From: an uncultured beta proteobacterium
GTDB taxonomy: Bacteria > Pseudomonadota > Gammaproteobacteria > Burkholderiales > Rhodocyclaceae
Length of the DNA stretch: 64,000 nt
Assembly: GCA_903908065.1 (NCBI GenBank)
Contig: CAIVQO010000008.1
Span: 28,654-92,653 of the forward strand
Direction of reading: 5' to 3'
This document shows positions 48,597 through 58,426 of the stretch, piece by piece (position 1 is the first letter of the stretch; each line of letters starts with the position of its first letter). The notes below the pieces were generated by a model that was not told the origin of the DNA, ran no database searches, and saw only the letters and a program-made list of their open reading frames with translations. The translations under genes and the position numbers were made by a program.

Positions 48597-49735
48597 AGCG
48601 GAAGAAGATTTGTGTAGTCGTTGCCAGCCGGGCCAATTATGGTCGGGTCAAGTACCTCATGAAGGCGATCCAGGAACATTCAGACATGGAACTGCAACTG
48701 GTCGTCGGGGCTTCCACGCTGCTGGATCGGTTCGGCAAGGCGATCAGCGTAATTCGCGCCGACGGATTCGAACCTCTGCGGTCCATTCATTACGTCATCG
48801 AAGGCGAGACTCTGGCGACCCAGGCCAAATCGACGGGGCTGGGGATCGTGGAGTTGTCCACCGCTTTCGAGGACCTGGCGCCGGACTACGTGGTGACGGT
48901 CGCCGACCGCTTCGAGACCATGGCCACGGCAATAGCAGCCACGTATTTGAATATTCCCCTGGTCCACCTGCAGGGGGGCGAAGTCAGCGGCAACATCGAC
49001 GACCGTGTGCGCCACGCCATCACCAAGCTTGCCGATATCCATTTCGTTGCGTCCGAGATATCCCGCCGGCGGGTGATCGACATGGGCGAAGACCCGCAGT
49101 TCGTATTCAATTACGGCTGCCCCGCAATGGACGTCCTGGCAAAGTCTGACCTGAGCCTGGAGCCGGACGCGCTCGACCGTTATCTCGGCGTTGGCAAGCG
49201 CATCGACTGGAGCAAACCCTACATGCTGGTCATGCAGCATCCGGTGACAACAAGCTATGGCCATGGCCGCGCCGAGGTAACCGAGACGCTGATGGCGGCT
49301 GTCCGATTCAGGGACATCCAGAAGATCGTACTCTGGCCAAATGTGGATGCCGGGAGTGACGATGTTTCTCGGGGTATCAGGCACTTTCGCGAGTTTCACA
49401 TGAGTGAGCCGATCTATTACGTGAAGAATTTTTCTCCCGAAGACTATGCACGGGTGCTCAACAATGCCGTGTGCTGCGTCGGGAACTCCTCCTCGTTCAT
49501 CCGCGAAGCTGCCTTTCTCGGCGTTCCGGCGGTGATCGTAGGCGACAGGCAACAAGGGCGCGAACACGGCAACAACGTGGTCTTTGCCGATTACGACCAG
49601 AACCATATTGCCGAGCAATTGCAGGCGCAGTTGGCCCATGGCCGCCACGAACCGGATCGCCGGTTCGGCGATGGTCAGACGAGCCAACGCATTGCGGCGG
49701 AGCTGGCAACGCTGGATTTCCGCCACGGAGCCTGA
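48593..49735 (+). CDS. neuC: NeuC-family UDP-N-acetylglucosamine 2-epimerase (hydrolysing)
   Basis: 380 residues from ATG 48593, overlapping the NeuB stop as ATGA. VVASRANYGRVKYLMKAIQ, VTVADRFETMATAIAATYLN, VHLQGGEVSGNIDDRVRHAI and VGNSSSFIREAAFLGVPAV are the expected NeuC/WecB landmarks. It releases UDP while inverting C2 to give ManNAc (or a derivative) for NeuB. Confidence 0.92.
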   Translation: MKRKKICVVVASRANYGRVKYLMKAIQEHSDMELQLVVGASTLLDRFGKAISVIRADGFEPLRSIHYVIEGETLATQAKSTGLGIVELSTAFEDLAPDYVVTVADRFETMATAIAATYLNIPLVHLQGGEVSGNIDDRVRHAITKLADIHFVASEISRRRVIDMGEDPQFVFNYGCPAMDVLAKSDLSLEPDALDRYLGVGKRIDWSKPYMLVMQHPVTTSYGHGRAEVTETLMAAVRFRDIQKIVLWPNVDAGSDDVSRGIRHFREFHMSEPIYYVKNFSPEDYARVLNNAVCCVGNSSSFIREAAFLGVPAVIVGDRQQGREHGNNVVFADYDQNHIAEQLQAQLAHGRHEPDRRFGDGQTSQRIAAELATLDFRHGA

Positions 49736-49747
49736 GCGCAAGTGGCG

Positions 49748-51229
49748 ATGAGAATTGCGTTTATTGGCAACCAGGGCGGACGCGATGTGATAGCGCTGTA
49801 CGCGGACATGGCCCGTACGCTGATTGACGAGTTCGGAGCGGAGGTACGGTTCGCCTTGTGGCTGGACAGGGAAAAGGCGATGCCGGCAGAGTGCGGTGCG
49901 CCGGAAGCCGAGGTCGAGAGCTTCGAGGAGTATGTCCGCGCTCTTCCTGTACCGAATGCCGCTGCGGTTGAGAAGTTGATTCGGAGATACCGGGACGTTT
50001 GCTGGTCTGAGGTCGTTGCCGCCGAGCGGGCATTCACCGATTACTCGATGCTGTTGGGTGCGGCAGGGGAGCGACGGGAAGGACCGGAATACGTTCAGCG
50101 ACTGGTCGTTGCGATCGTTGGCTATCTGGAGCATGAGTTGGTGGGTTGCGCAGCGGTCGTATGCCAGACGGCGGACACGCTTTTTTCCCTGGCGGTGTTC
50201 AAGGTTGCCAGCCATCTCGGCGTCCCGGCTTATGCGATTGCACCGGCCTGGTTGCTTGAACCGGAGAAGGGCGGCGGATTCCTGGCGAACAATGAATATC
50301 TCGAATGTCGGCGCATGGTGAGGTCATTCGAAAGACGCCAGGGAACCGCGCTTCTTGATGACGAGAGATCGCGCACGGATGCCTTGGTCCATTCGATTCG
50401 GGGCTTTTCCGGCAAGACCGCATTTCATGCCACGACATCCAAGGGCAAATCAGCCGGACGCAATGCCCTTACTCCCAACTGGCGCCGCTTGCTTGAGTAC
50501 CTAGTCGAAAACTCGAGGCGCGACAAGTACGTCGAGTACATTAAAATTGATCCGGCCCGCAAGATTCAAGCGAATCTCCTGCGTGCCTTCAGAAAGTTAT
50601 CTGCACGCCATACTTATGGAACACTCGACGTTGCGGGAATTCCGGAGCGCAGCGTGTTTTACGCGCTTCACTACCAGCCGGAACAGTCGACTCTGGCGCA
50701 GGGGATCTGGCACGTAAATCAGGTGGCACTCGTCGAGAATCTTTCCAAGTCCCTGCCGCTTGGCTATACGCTGGTGGTCAAGGAGCATCCTTGGGGTCGC
50801 GGAAACAGACCCCGCTGGCAGTACGATCATATGGCCGGGTTCCACAATGTGATATTTTGTGATGCGCCGGCAAAGGAGATCATTCAGCGCGTCGATGCAG
50901 TAGTTGCGGTATCGGGCACCGTGGCGATGGAAGCATTGGTATTCGACAAGCCCACGGTGATTCTTGGAAGAAACTTTTTCGAGTTCTCCGATCTGTTCTA
51001 TCGAGTGCGTGATATCCAGGACCTCCCGGATACGCTTGCGCGGATATTGATCGACGGCGACTATTCGCGTCAGACCGATCGGGAAGAAAGGCTTCATCGT
51101 TTCTTGATGGCCTATCTTGATGGCCTGATTCCCTGCTTTCCGTTGCCTGGGCAGATGGCCGAGTGGGGCCGGGCACTGGTAGAGGAGATGCGACTTGATC
51201 CGTTGCCCAACAGAGGGAGCACAAAATGA
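49748..51229 (+). CDS. Capsule polysaccharide biosynthesis-like protein (KpsS/LipB type)
   Basis: 493 residues; ATG 49748 is preferred to the GTG at 49742. An N-terminal unassigned half is followed by [39 protein letters not shown] and [23 protein letters not shown]. This Capsule_synth pattern is shared with Kdo-linker transferases and other surface-glycan enzymes. It may be a transferase for the CMP-nonulosonate made just upstream. Identity is moderately sure at family level only. Confidence 0.75.
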   Translation: MRIAFIGNQGGRDVIALYADMARTLIDEFGAEVRFALWLDREKAMPAECGAPEAEVESFEEYVRALPVPNAAAVEKLIRRYRDVCWSEVVAAERAFTDYSMLLGAAGERREGPEYVQRLVVAIVGYLEHELVGCAAVVCQTADTLFSLAVFKVASHLGVPAYAIAPAWLLEPEKGGGFLANNEYLECRRMVRSFERRQGTALLDDERSRTDALVHSIRGFSGKTAFHATTSKGKSAGRNALTPNWRRLLEYLVENSRRDKYVEYIKIDPARKIQANLLRAFRKLSARHTYGTLDVAGIPERSVFYALHYQPEQSTLAQGIWHVNQVALVENLSKSLPLGYTLVVKEHPWGRGNRPRWQYDHMAGFHNVIFCDAPAKEIIQRVDAVVAVSGTVAMEALVFDKPTVILGRNFFEFSDLFYRVRDIQDLPDTLARILIDGDYSRQTDREERLHRFLMAYLDGLIPCFPLPGQMAEWGRALVEEMRLDPLPNRGSTK

Positions 51230-51999
51230 AAGCCGTGATTTTGGCAGGCGGCCTCGGAACGCGCATCTCGGAGGAAACCCACCTCAAGCCCAAGCCGATG
51301 TTGGAGATCGGCGGCCGGCCGATCCTGTGGCACATCATGAAGCTGTATTCGGCCCACGGCATCAATGACTTCGTGATCTGTTGCGGCTACAAGGGCTACA
51401 TTATCAAGGAGTACTTCGCCAACTACTTTCTGCACATGTCCGATGTCACGTTCGACATGGAGCGCAATCAAATGGAAGTGCACCAGCGCAATGTCGAGCC
51501 GTGGCGCGTGACGCTGGTGGACACGGGGGAAGACACATTGACTGGCGGGCGTCTTGCCCGGGTAGGTCCCTACCTGCAGGGCGAGAATGCCTTCTGTTTC
51601 ACCTACGGTGATGGCTTGTCCGATGTCGATATCACGGCTCTTGTCGCCTTCCATCGCGGCCATGGCCGCAAGGCGACCGTTACTGCGGTGCAACCTCCCG
51701 GTCGATATGGCGCGCTCAATATGCACCAGAGACGTGTTCTGGGATTCACTGAGAAACCAAGGGGCGATGGCGGCTCGATCAACGGTGGTTTCTTCATTCT
51801 GGCGCCCACCTGCCTTGATTACATTGAGGGCGATCAGACAAGTTGGGAGGGGGAGCCACTCATTCGTTTGGCTGCGGAGGGTGAACTCATGGCCTTTGAG
51901 CACGCCGGCTTCTGGCAACCGATGGACACCTTGCGCGACAAGACCCAACTCGAAGAGCTCTGGCAGTCCGGCCAGGCGCCATGGAAGAAGTGGCTGTGA
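51226..51999 (+). CDS. rfbF: Glucose-1-phosphate cytidylyltransferase
   Basis: 257 residues making CDP-glucose. [39 protein letters not shown] and [17 protein letters not shown] are near-diagnostic for RfbF. The next gene, rfbG, uses the product. It overlaps the genes on both sides. Confidence 0.97.
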   Translation: MKAVILAGGLGTRISEETHLKPKPMLEIGGRPILWHIMKLYSAHGINDFVICCGYKGYIIKEYFANYFLHMSDVTFDMERNQMEVHQRNVEPWRVTLVDTGEDTLTGGRLARVGPYLQGENAFCFTYGDGLSDVDITALVAFHRGHGRKATVTAVQPPGRYGALNMHQRRVLGFTEKPRGDGGSINGGFFILAPTCLDYIEGDQTSWEGEPLIRLAAEGELMAFEHAGFWQPMDTLRDKTQLEELWQSGQAPWKKWL

Positions 52000-53060
52000 C
52001 GCCATCATTCTGGCAGGGGCGTCGGATCTTCCTCACCGGTCACACCGGATTCAAGGGTGGTTGGTTGAGCCTTTGGCTGCAAGACATGGGGGCCGAGGTT
52101 CATGGCTATGCCCTGGCACCGTCCACCACGCCGAGCCTTTTCGAGGTGGCGCGGATTGCGGACGGCATGGCGTCGAGCACTATTGCCGACATTCGGGACC
52201 CTGTCGCCTTGTCCCGCGCCATGCAACTTGCCAAGCCTGACGTCGTTTTCCATCTCGCCGCCCAGCCGCTGGTGCGTCTTTCCTATGCCGAGCCGTTTGA
52301 AACCTACGCTACGAATGTCATGGGTACCGTGAATCTCTTCGAGGCCGTGCGCGCGATGGCCAGCATACGCGCGGTTGTCAATGTCACAACCGACAAGTGC
52401 TATGAAAATCGCGAGTGGATATGGGGTTATCGTGAAAACGAACCCATGGGTGGCCACGACCCCTATTCGAGCAGCAAGGCCTGTGCGGAACTAGTCACCT
52501 CCGCCTACCAGCGCTCGTTTCTCGAAGGTGCCGGTGTGGCAGTTGCCAGCGCCAGGGCAGGCAATGTCATCGGTGGAGGTGATTGGGCGGTGGATCGCCT
52601 GGTGCCCGACATCCTGCGCGCCTTTGGGGAAGGCCGGGAGGTAATGATCCGCAACCCCGGGTCCGTCCGCCCGTGGCAGCACGTGCTTGAGCCCCTGAGC
52701 GGCTACCTCGTGCTCGCTGAGCGGTTGTACGATGCCGGCATGGCCTATGCCGAAGGCTGGAACTTCGGCCCGGACGATAGAGATGCGCGCCAGGTTGAGT
52801 GGATTGTCCGCCGCCTGGCCGACACATGGGGCGATGGTGCCGCTTGGGCAACGGACAAGGGATCCCATCCGCACGAGGCGGCTTATCTCAAGCTGGACAT
52901 CTCGAAGGCGCGAAACAGGCTCGACTGGCAGCCGCGCTGGGATTTGACGGCGGCGCTGGATCGTACCGTTGAATGGCATCGGGCATGGCTGAATGGCGGG
53001 AACATGAGTGCAGTCTGTATGCAACAGATTGCCGCCTACGCCGATTTGACCGGGCAATAG
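51981..53060 (+). CDS. rfbG: CDP-glucose 4,6-dehydratase
   Basis: 359 residues from ATG 51981. A GTG at 51996, overlapping the rfbF stop as GTGA and preceded by GGAAGAAG, gives an N-terminus closer to known Rfb[54 protein letters not shown] and [17 protein letters not shown] (Tyr-x3-Lys type) identify the enzyme. It makes CDP-4-keto-6-deoxyglucose. Confidence 0.96.
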   Translation: MEEVAVTPSFWQGRRIFLTGHTGFKGGWLSLWLQDMGAEVHGYALAPSTTPSLFEVARIADGMASSTIADIRDPVALSRAMQLAKPDVVFHLAAQPLVRLSYAEPFETYATNVMGTVNLFEAVRAMASIRAVVNVTTDKCYENREWIWGYRENEPMGGHDPYSSSKACAELVTSAYQRSFLEGAGVAVASARAGNVIGGGDWAVDRLVPDILRAFGEGREVMIRNPGSVRPWQHVLEPLSGYLVLAERLYDAGMAYAEGWNFGPDDRDARQVEWIVRRLADTWGDGAAWATDKGSHPHEAAYLKLDISKARNRLDWQPRWDLTAALDRTVEWHRAWLNGGNMSAVCMQQIAAYADLTGQ

Positions 53061-53067
53061 ACAACCC

Positions 53068-53628
53068 ATGGTGCGTTTCGATTTCATCTCTACCCCGCTG
53101 CCCGGCTTGACGCTGGTGCAGCGCAAGCCCATTGTCGACGAGCGGGGATTCCTTGCTCGCTTCTGGTGTGCAGACGAATTTTCTGTTGTCGGCTGGACAA
53201 GGCCAATAGCCCAGATCAACCATACGCTGACGCGTCGTAGGGGCGCCGTGCGCGGCATGCACTTTCAGCATCCGCCGCACGCCGAAATCAAGCTCGTAAG
53301 CTGCTTGCGCGGGGAGATATTCGACGTTGCCATTGACCTGCGCAAGGGTTCGCCGACATTTCTCAATTGGCATGGCGCAGCTCTCTCTGCCGCCAATCAG
53401 CGCAGCCTACTCATCCCCGAAGGTTTTGCGCATGGCTTTCAGGCGCTGACGGACGATTGCGAATTGCTCTATCTGCATTCGGCGCCCTATACTCCTGCGG
53501 CCGAAGGCGCCCTGAATCCGACCGACCCGAGGCTGGCCATCGCCTGGCCGCTTGCGATCGGAGAGCTTTCCGATCGCGACCGGAATCACTCGATGCTCGG
53601 CGGCAACTACGAAGGAATCGCCCAATGA
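53068..53628 (+). CDS. RmlC-like NDP-4-keto-6-deoxyhexose 3,5-epimerase
   Basis: 186 residues of the RmlC cupin family: RGMHFQHPPHAEIKLVSCLR (catalytic His), LLIPEGFAHGFQAL, and LYLHSAPYTPAAEGALNPTD with the Tyr. In this context it would act on a CDP-linked 4-keto sugar, at C3 and/or C5, before C-methylation. It overlaps the methyltransferase by 4 bases. Confidence 0.9.
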   Translation: MVRFDFISTPLPGLTLVQRKPIVDERGFLARFWCADEFSVVGWTRPIAQINHTLTRRRGAVRGMHFQHPPHAEIKLVSCLRGEIFDVAIDLRKGSPTFLNWHGAALSAANQRSLLIPEGFAHGFQALTDDCELLYLHSAPYTPAAEGALNPTDPRLAIAWPLAIGELSDRDRNHSMLGGNYEGIAQ

Positions 53629-54851
53629 AATGCCGTCATTGCGGCGCGGCGCTGTCGCTGCCCCTGATCGATCTCGGCAGCGCGCCGCCGTCGAATGCCT
53701 ACCTGAGCGAGGCCGCCCTCCATGCGCCGGAGACTTGGTATCCCCTGCGGGTGCTGGTCTGCACCCGCTGCTGGCTTGCGCAGACCGAGGTCTACGCCCG
53801 CGCCGATGAACTGTTCAATCCCGATTATCCATATTTTTCCTCGACTTCCACCAATTGGCTGGATCATGCTTCTCGCTACGCGCGGGCGATGACGGAGAAA
53901 TTGGCGCTTGGCCCCCGGAGCTTCGTCATCGAAGTCGCCTCCAACGATGGCTACCTGCTGAAGAACTTCGTTGCCGCCGGTATTCCTTGCCTCGGCGTCG
54001 AACCGACAGCAAGCACTGCCGTAGCCGCCGAGAAGCTTGGCGTGCCGGTTCTCCGCGAGTTTTTCGGACAAGTGCTTGGCACGAGGTTTGCCGACGAGGG
54101 ACGTCAGGCCGACCTGATTATTGGCAACAATGTGTATGCCCATGTGCCGGATATCAATGACTTCACCGCCGGCCTGAAAGCCGCTCTCAAACCCGGCGGC
54201 ACAATCACACTTGAGTTTCCGCACCTGATGCGGCTGATTGAATTTGTGCAGTTCGACACTGTGTACCACGAACACTTTTCCTATTTGTCGCTCTTTACCG
54301 TTTGCCGCATTTTCGAGCAGGCGGGCCTGCGCATCTTCGACGCCGACGAGCTGTCCACGCACGGTGGCAGCCTGCGGGTCTTCGGCTGTCATGCAAGTGA
54401 CGATCGCCCCGTTTCCGCGAATGTCGTGGCTCTGCAGGGCGAGGAACAGCGACGCGGATTGCTGACGCCGGATCCGTACAGCGAATTTCAGGCACGTGCC
54501 GATCGCGTCAAGGACGATCTTGTCGCATTCCTGATCGAGCAGAAACGCGCGGGTAAGAAACTCGCTGCCTATGGTGCGGCGGCAAAGGGTAATACGCTTC
54601 TTAACTACGCTGGTATCAGGTCTGACCTGCTGCCGTATGTTTGCGACGCCGCGGGATCAAAGCAAGGCAAATTTCTGCCCGGCAGCCACATCCCAATCTT
54701 GCCGCCGGCAATCCTCAGGGATGTCCAGCCGGACCTTGTCCTGATCCTGCCGTGGAACTTGGCGGATGAGATTCGCCAACAAAATGGTTTCATTCGAAAG
54801 TGGGGCGGGAGGTTTGTTGTCGCCGTACCCTCGCTCGGAGTTATCGATTGA
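53625..54851 (+). CDS. Sugar C-methyltransferase (TylC3/EryB-like)
   Basis: 408 residues from ATG 53625; the track start at 53367 is inside the epimerase. It has the three-part architecture of NDP-hexose C-methyltransferases: an N-terminal zinc module (MKCRHCG and VCTRCWLAQTE), a central SAM domain (VIEVASNDGYLLKNFVAAGI, HEHFSYLSL), and a C-terminal domain with AAYGAAAKGNTLLNYAGI. It would add a branching methyl, usually at C3, to the CDP-4-keto-deoxyhexose. Confidence 0.9.
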   Translation: MKCRHCGAALSLPLIDLGSAPPSNAYLSEAALHAPETWYPLRVLVCTRCWLAQTEVYARADELFNPDYPYFSSTSTNWLDHASRYARAMTEKLALGPRSFVIEVASNDGYLLKNFVAAGIPCLGVEPTASTAVAAEKLGVPVLREFFGQVLGTRFADEGRQADLIIGNNVYAHVPDINDFTAGLKAALKPGGTITLEFPHLMRLIEFVQFDTVYHEHFSYLSLFTVCRIFEQAGLRIFDADELSTHGGSLRVFGCHASDDRPVSANVVALQGEEQRRGLLTPDPYSEFQARADRVKDDLVAFLIEQKRAGKKLAAYGAAAKGNTLLNYAGIRSDLLPYVCDAAGSKQGKFLPGSHIPILPPAILRDVQPDLVLILPWNLADEIRQQNGFIRKWGGRFVVAVPSLGVID

Positions 54852-54897
54852 CCGCCGTGTCGCCAGCGCCGACTTTTATGGAGCGAAGCAAGATTTG

Positions 54898-56013
54898 ATG
54901 AAATCTCGCATCCACTATACAAAACCGTCGATAACCGACCTGGAGGTCGGATATGCCACCGATGCCGCACGCCACGGTTGGGGTGATCGCTGTTACGAGT
55001 ACATCAATCGTTTCGAGGAACTGTTCAAGCAGCACTTGGGGGCCAAATACGCGATTGCCACTTCCAGTTGTACCGGGGCATTGCACATGGGGCTCGCAGC
55101 CTTGGGTGTAGGTCCGGGCGACGAGGTCATCCTGGCTGATACAAACTGGATCGCGAGTGCCGCACCGATTACTTATCTGGGTGCAAAACCAGTATTCGTC
55201 GACATTCTCCAGGGTACTTGGTGCATCGATCCTGCCTTGGTCGAGTCGGCCATTACTCCCCGGACCAAAGCCATCATTGCCGTGCACCTTTATGGCAACT
55301 TGTGCGAAATGGATAAGCTCGCGGCCATTGGCGCCAAGTGCGGCATTCCCGTGATCGAGGATGCGGCCGAAGCGATCGGTTCGATCTATCGTGGCAAACG
55401 CGCGGGAACAATCGGAAAGTTTGGTGCTTTTTCTTTCCACGGCACCAAGACGCTCACGACAGGCGAAGGAGGCATGTTCGTCACCAATGACGACGCTTTT
55501 TACGAACAAGTTCTGACTTTGAGCAACCATGGCCGTGCCAGAGGGCAAATCAAGCAATTCTGGCCGGATAGGGTGGGATTCAAGTACAAGATGTCGAATG
55601 TTCAGGCCGCCATCGGATGCGGGCAAATGGAACGCGTAGAAGAACTAATCGCGCGCAAGAGAGAGATTTTCGCCTATTACAGGAGGCACCTGGAGTGCCT
55701 GCCTGGTGTAAGCATGAATTCTGAAAGCGAAGATATGATCATTGGCGCATGGATGCCAACAGCTGTCTTCGAAACCCAAACGGGTGTTTCGCGCGAAGCA
55801 CTGCAAGCGGCATTTGCGGCGGCGGATATTGACGCCCGCGTGTTCTTCCATCCGTTGTCGAGCTTGCCGATGTTTGAAGCGCAGAGAGGCAACTTTTTTG
55901 CCTGGGATATCCCTGGCCGCGCGATCAACCTGCCAAGTTTTCATGACATGACGCAGCTGCAGCAGGCGCGCGTGGTTGACGTTTTGCAGAGTTGCTTGGA
56001 GAAGGCATCATGA
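54898..56013 (+). CDS. DegT/DnrJ/EryC1 sugar aminotransferase
   Basis: 371 residues from ATG 54898 (MKSRIHYTKPSITDLEVGYA). SSCTGALHMGLAALGVGPGD, EDAAEAIGSIYRG, and FSFHGTKTLTTGEGGMFVTN with the PLP lysine. The lysine excludes the RfbH/ColD dehydrase group, in which it is His. It probably aminates C4 of the CDP-branched sugar or another keto sugar. The longer track ORF (54766) overlaps the methyltransferase and is unlikely. Composition becomes AT-richer here. Confidence 0.88.
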   Translation: MKSRIHYTKPSITDLEVGYATDAARHGWGDRCYEYINRFEELFKQHLGAKYAIATSSCTGALHMGLAALGVGPGDEVILADTNWIASAAPITYLGAKPVFVDILQGTWCIDPALVESAITPRTKAIIAVHLYGNLCEMDKLAAIGAKCGIPVIEDAAEAIGSIYRGKRAGTIGKFGAFSFHGTKTLTTGEGGMFVTNDDAFYEQVLTLSNHGRARGQIKQFWPDRVGFKYKMSNVQAAIGCGQMERVEELIARKREIFAYYRRHLECLPGVSMNSESEDMIIGAWMPTAVFETQTGVSREALQAAFAAADIDARVFFHPLSSLPMFEAQRGNFFAWDIPGRAINLPSFHDMTQLQQARVVDVLQSCLEKAS

Positions 56014-56780
56014 TGAGTTTCGAGGAAATCAGAAATTACTGGGAAGGGCGTGCAGCTGGAGATTCCAGCGTGCAGTCGACTACGCAAGATGTTTTCTTGC
56101 GTGAAATTGAGCTCAATACGCTGAGTGATAGGATCAGAGCGTTCTCGCCTAGGCGTGTCGCCGACGTTGGCAGCGGAGATGGTCGGACAACCATCGGACT
56201 GGCCCGAAAGTTTTCAAATATCCAGTTCTTTGGATTTGACTACTCTCCATCAATGGTCGACAACTCCAGAGAGGTTCTCGCTAGCGAAGGAATCCAAAAT
56301 GCTGCTTTTGAGCAACGCGATATTTGCAATGGATTGAGCGATTCCTATGACCTCATTTACACGACCAGATGTTTGATAAATCTACCAGCATGGGCCATTC
56401 AGAAGGACGCGATACGAAATATTCACGGGGCTCTGACGCCCGGCGGAATCTACCTGATGATTGAAAACTTCCTGGAGGGTCAGGAAAACTTCAATCGAGT
56501 AAGGCGAAGCTTTGATTTGCCGGAAATTCCAATACGAGAGCACAACTATTATTTCCAGCGTCAGCGTCTTCTCGACTACGCAACCGCGATATTTGACGTT
56601 ACTGAAGAAACAAATATCAGCAGCGCATATTATTTGGTCAGCCGTATTGTGTACTCGAAAATCTGCCAGGAATCCGGCACTCACCCAGACTACTTCGACG
56701 CGCATCATCGATATGCCGCGGGACTGCCGTTTTGCGGAGAGTTTGGGCCGGTGCGACTAATTGCCTTTAGGAAGAGGTAG
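56010..56780 (+). CDS. SAM-dependent methyltransferase
   Basis: 256 residues from ATG 56010, after GGAGAAGG and overlapping the previous stop. Motif I VADVGSGDGRTTIGLARKFS, then FFGFDYSPSMVDNSREVL, YDLIYTTRCLINLPAW and LTPGGIYLMIENFL. The target is probably an amino or hydroxyl group of the neighbouring sugar (N- or O-methylation). AT-rich codon use resembles the next gene. Confidence 0.84.
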   Translation: MMSFEEIRNYWEGRAAGDSSVQSTTQDVFLREIELNTLSDRIRAFSPRRVADVGSGDGRTTIGLARKFSNIQFFGFDYSPSMVDNSREVLASEGIQNAAFEQRDICNGLSDSYDLIYTTRCLINLPAWAIQKDAIRNIHGALTPGGIYLMIENFLEGQENFNRVRRSFDLPEIPIREHNYYFQRQRLLDYATAIFDVTEETNISSAYYLVSRIVYSKICQESGTHPDYFDAHHRYAAGLPFCGEFGPVRLIAFRKR

Positions 56781-56789
56781 GACCAAGTT

Positions 56790-57557
56790 ATGAATCATCA
56801 AGAACAAGTCGCATCCAGCATCAACGCGTTGGGTCTGGATGCGGACCTACAGAACGCTTCCATTTCCTGGATTCGCGATTCTGCGAGGCACAACTATTCG
56901 TACAATTTCAACTGGATGGGGCGTCCCATCATCCAGTACCCGCCAGACATCGTTGCATTGCAGGAACTCATCTGGCAGATCAAGCCCGATCTAGTAATCG
57001 AAACCGGCATTGCTCGTGGTGGTTCACTCATCTTGAGTGCTTCGATGCTTGCGCTGCTTGACATGGCAGAAGCGATAGCGGCTGGTGTGAGCATCGATCC
57101 CAAGGAATCAAGGCGCAAAGTACTCGGCATCGATATCGACATCCGTGCTCATAACCGTACGGCCATTGAAGCTCATCCAATGGCATCACGTATCCAGATG
57201 ATCCAGGGCTCCAGCGTCGCGCCAGAAGTTGTCGCGCAAGTGAAGCGTGTAGCTCAAAGTTACAAAACCATTCTTGTCTACCTTGATTCCAATCACACTC
57301 ATGAGCATGTGCTCGCAGAACTGGAAGCCTATGCCCCGCTAACCAGCGTAGACAGTTATTGCGTAGTTTTCGATACCATCATCGAAGACATGCCGAGGGA
57401 TATGTTCCAGGAACGTTTGTGGGGGCTTGGAGATAATCCCAAGACAGCAGTCTGGGAATACCTTAAGAGACATCCCGAGTTTAAGATTGACAAGACAATC
57501 CAGCACAAGCTTCTGATTACCGTTGCGCCGGATGGTTATCTGCGCCGGATTGGCTGA
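56790..57557 (+). CDS. Cephalosporin hydroxylase (CmcI)-family methyltransferase
   Basis: 255 residues: NFNWMGRPIIQYPPDIVALQ, VIETGIARGGSLILSASML, VLGIDIDIRAHNR and LVYLDSNHTHEHVLAELEAY, the typical CmcI/rhamnosyl O-methyltransferase layout with acidic metal-site residues. In glycan loci these are SAM- and metal-dependent O-methyltransferases. It lies directly after another methyltransferase and shares a base with the next gene. Confidence 0.87.
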   Translation: MNHQEQVASSINALGLDADLQNASISWIRDSARHNYSYNFNWMGRPIIQYPPDIVALQELIWQIKPDLVIETGIARGGSLILSASMLALLDMAEAIAAGVSIDPKESRRKVLGIDIDIRAHNRTAIEAHPMASRIQMIQGSSVAPEVVAQVKRVAQSYKTILVYLDSNHTHEHVLAELEAYAPLTSVDSYCVVFDTIIEDMPRDMFQERLWGLGDNPKTAVWEYLKRHPEFKIDKTIQHKLLITVAPDGYLRRIG

Positions 57558-58423
57558 TGTTTACTAAGCCTGAGCCGGGTGTGCCGAGGGTAAGCATTGG
57601 TTTCCCGATTCGCAATGGCGGCGACATGCTTGCCGCAGCCCTGCGCTCGGTGCAGAACCAGACCGAGCGAGGAATCGAGATTATTGTTTCCGACAATTGC
57701 TCGGACGACGGCAGCCGGGAACTTCTCGAAGCCGTCGCGAATAGTGATTGCCGGATTCGCTATTTTCGGCAGGATCCGGCAATTCGGGCGTACGATAACT
57801 TTCACTTCGTGCTTGCCCAGGCACGAGGTGAGTATTTCATGTGGGCAGCCCATGACGATACGCGGGACGCCGACTTTGTCGAGCGCCTGGTGGTTGCGCT
57901 CGAGGCCGATCTCAATGCGGTGCTCGCTTTCGGCGACCTGAACATCGTCACGCCGGACGATCCTGGTGGCAAGGTCATGGCGTTCCCCTTTCAGACGGCA
58001 GACCAGGGTCGGATGGGGCGCATGGCGAAGCTGTCGCGCCTGCAGTGCTATTACATCTATGGTGTGTGGCGCACCGTCGCGATCCGGCGGGTGCCCTATG
58101 CCTACTGCGCCTGGTGGCCGGATTTACCGATGATGCTCGCGGCCGCCACCATCGGGACCTTTGTCCACGTTCCCGGTACCCGCTTCAACTACTTCGAGGT
58201 CTCCAAGAACAATCTGGATCGCGTGAAGAGACAGGACTATGGAGCGAGGTTTTCCCTGCCAATAGGCGTCGCCGGGTTGGTGGCGGCAACCTATAAGGCA
58301 TGCAAAGACGCTGCTGGCGTGCCGCTCGGAATCTACGCTGCATCCCTGGTTGTCCTCAAGCAAGCGATCAATCTTCCGGGTTTCATCTACCGCCGCATAG
58401 CACGTCGATTTGTATCACACTGA
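57557..58423 (+). CDS. Family 2 glycosyltransferase
   Basis: 288 residues, GT-A fold. VSIGFPIRNGGDMLAAALRS, IEIIVSDNCSDDGSRELLE and FMWAAHDDTRDADFVERLV (donor-metal aspartates) are clear. The C-terminal region is basic with a short hydrophobic stretch, fitting peripheral membrane association. Linkage and sugar are unknown. Confidence 0.88.
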   Translation: MFTKPEPGVPRVSIGFPIRNGGDMLAAALRSVQNQTERGIEIIVSDNCSDDGSRELLEAVANSDCRIRYFRQDPAIRAYDNFHFVLAQARGEYFMWAAHDDTRDADFVERLVVALEADLNAVLAFGDLNIVTPDDPGGKVMAFPFQTADQGRMGRMAKLSRLQCYYIYGVWRTVAIRRVPYAYCAWWPDLPMMLAAATIGTFVHVPGTRFNYFEVSKNNLDRVKRQDYGARFSLPIGVAGLVAATYKACKDAAGVPLGIYAASLVVLKQAINLPGFIYRRIARRFVSH

Positions 58424-58426
58424 TGC

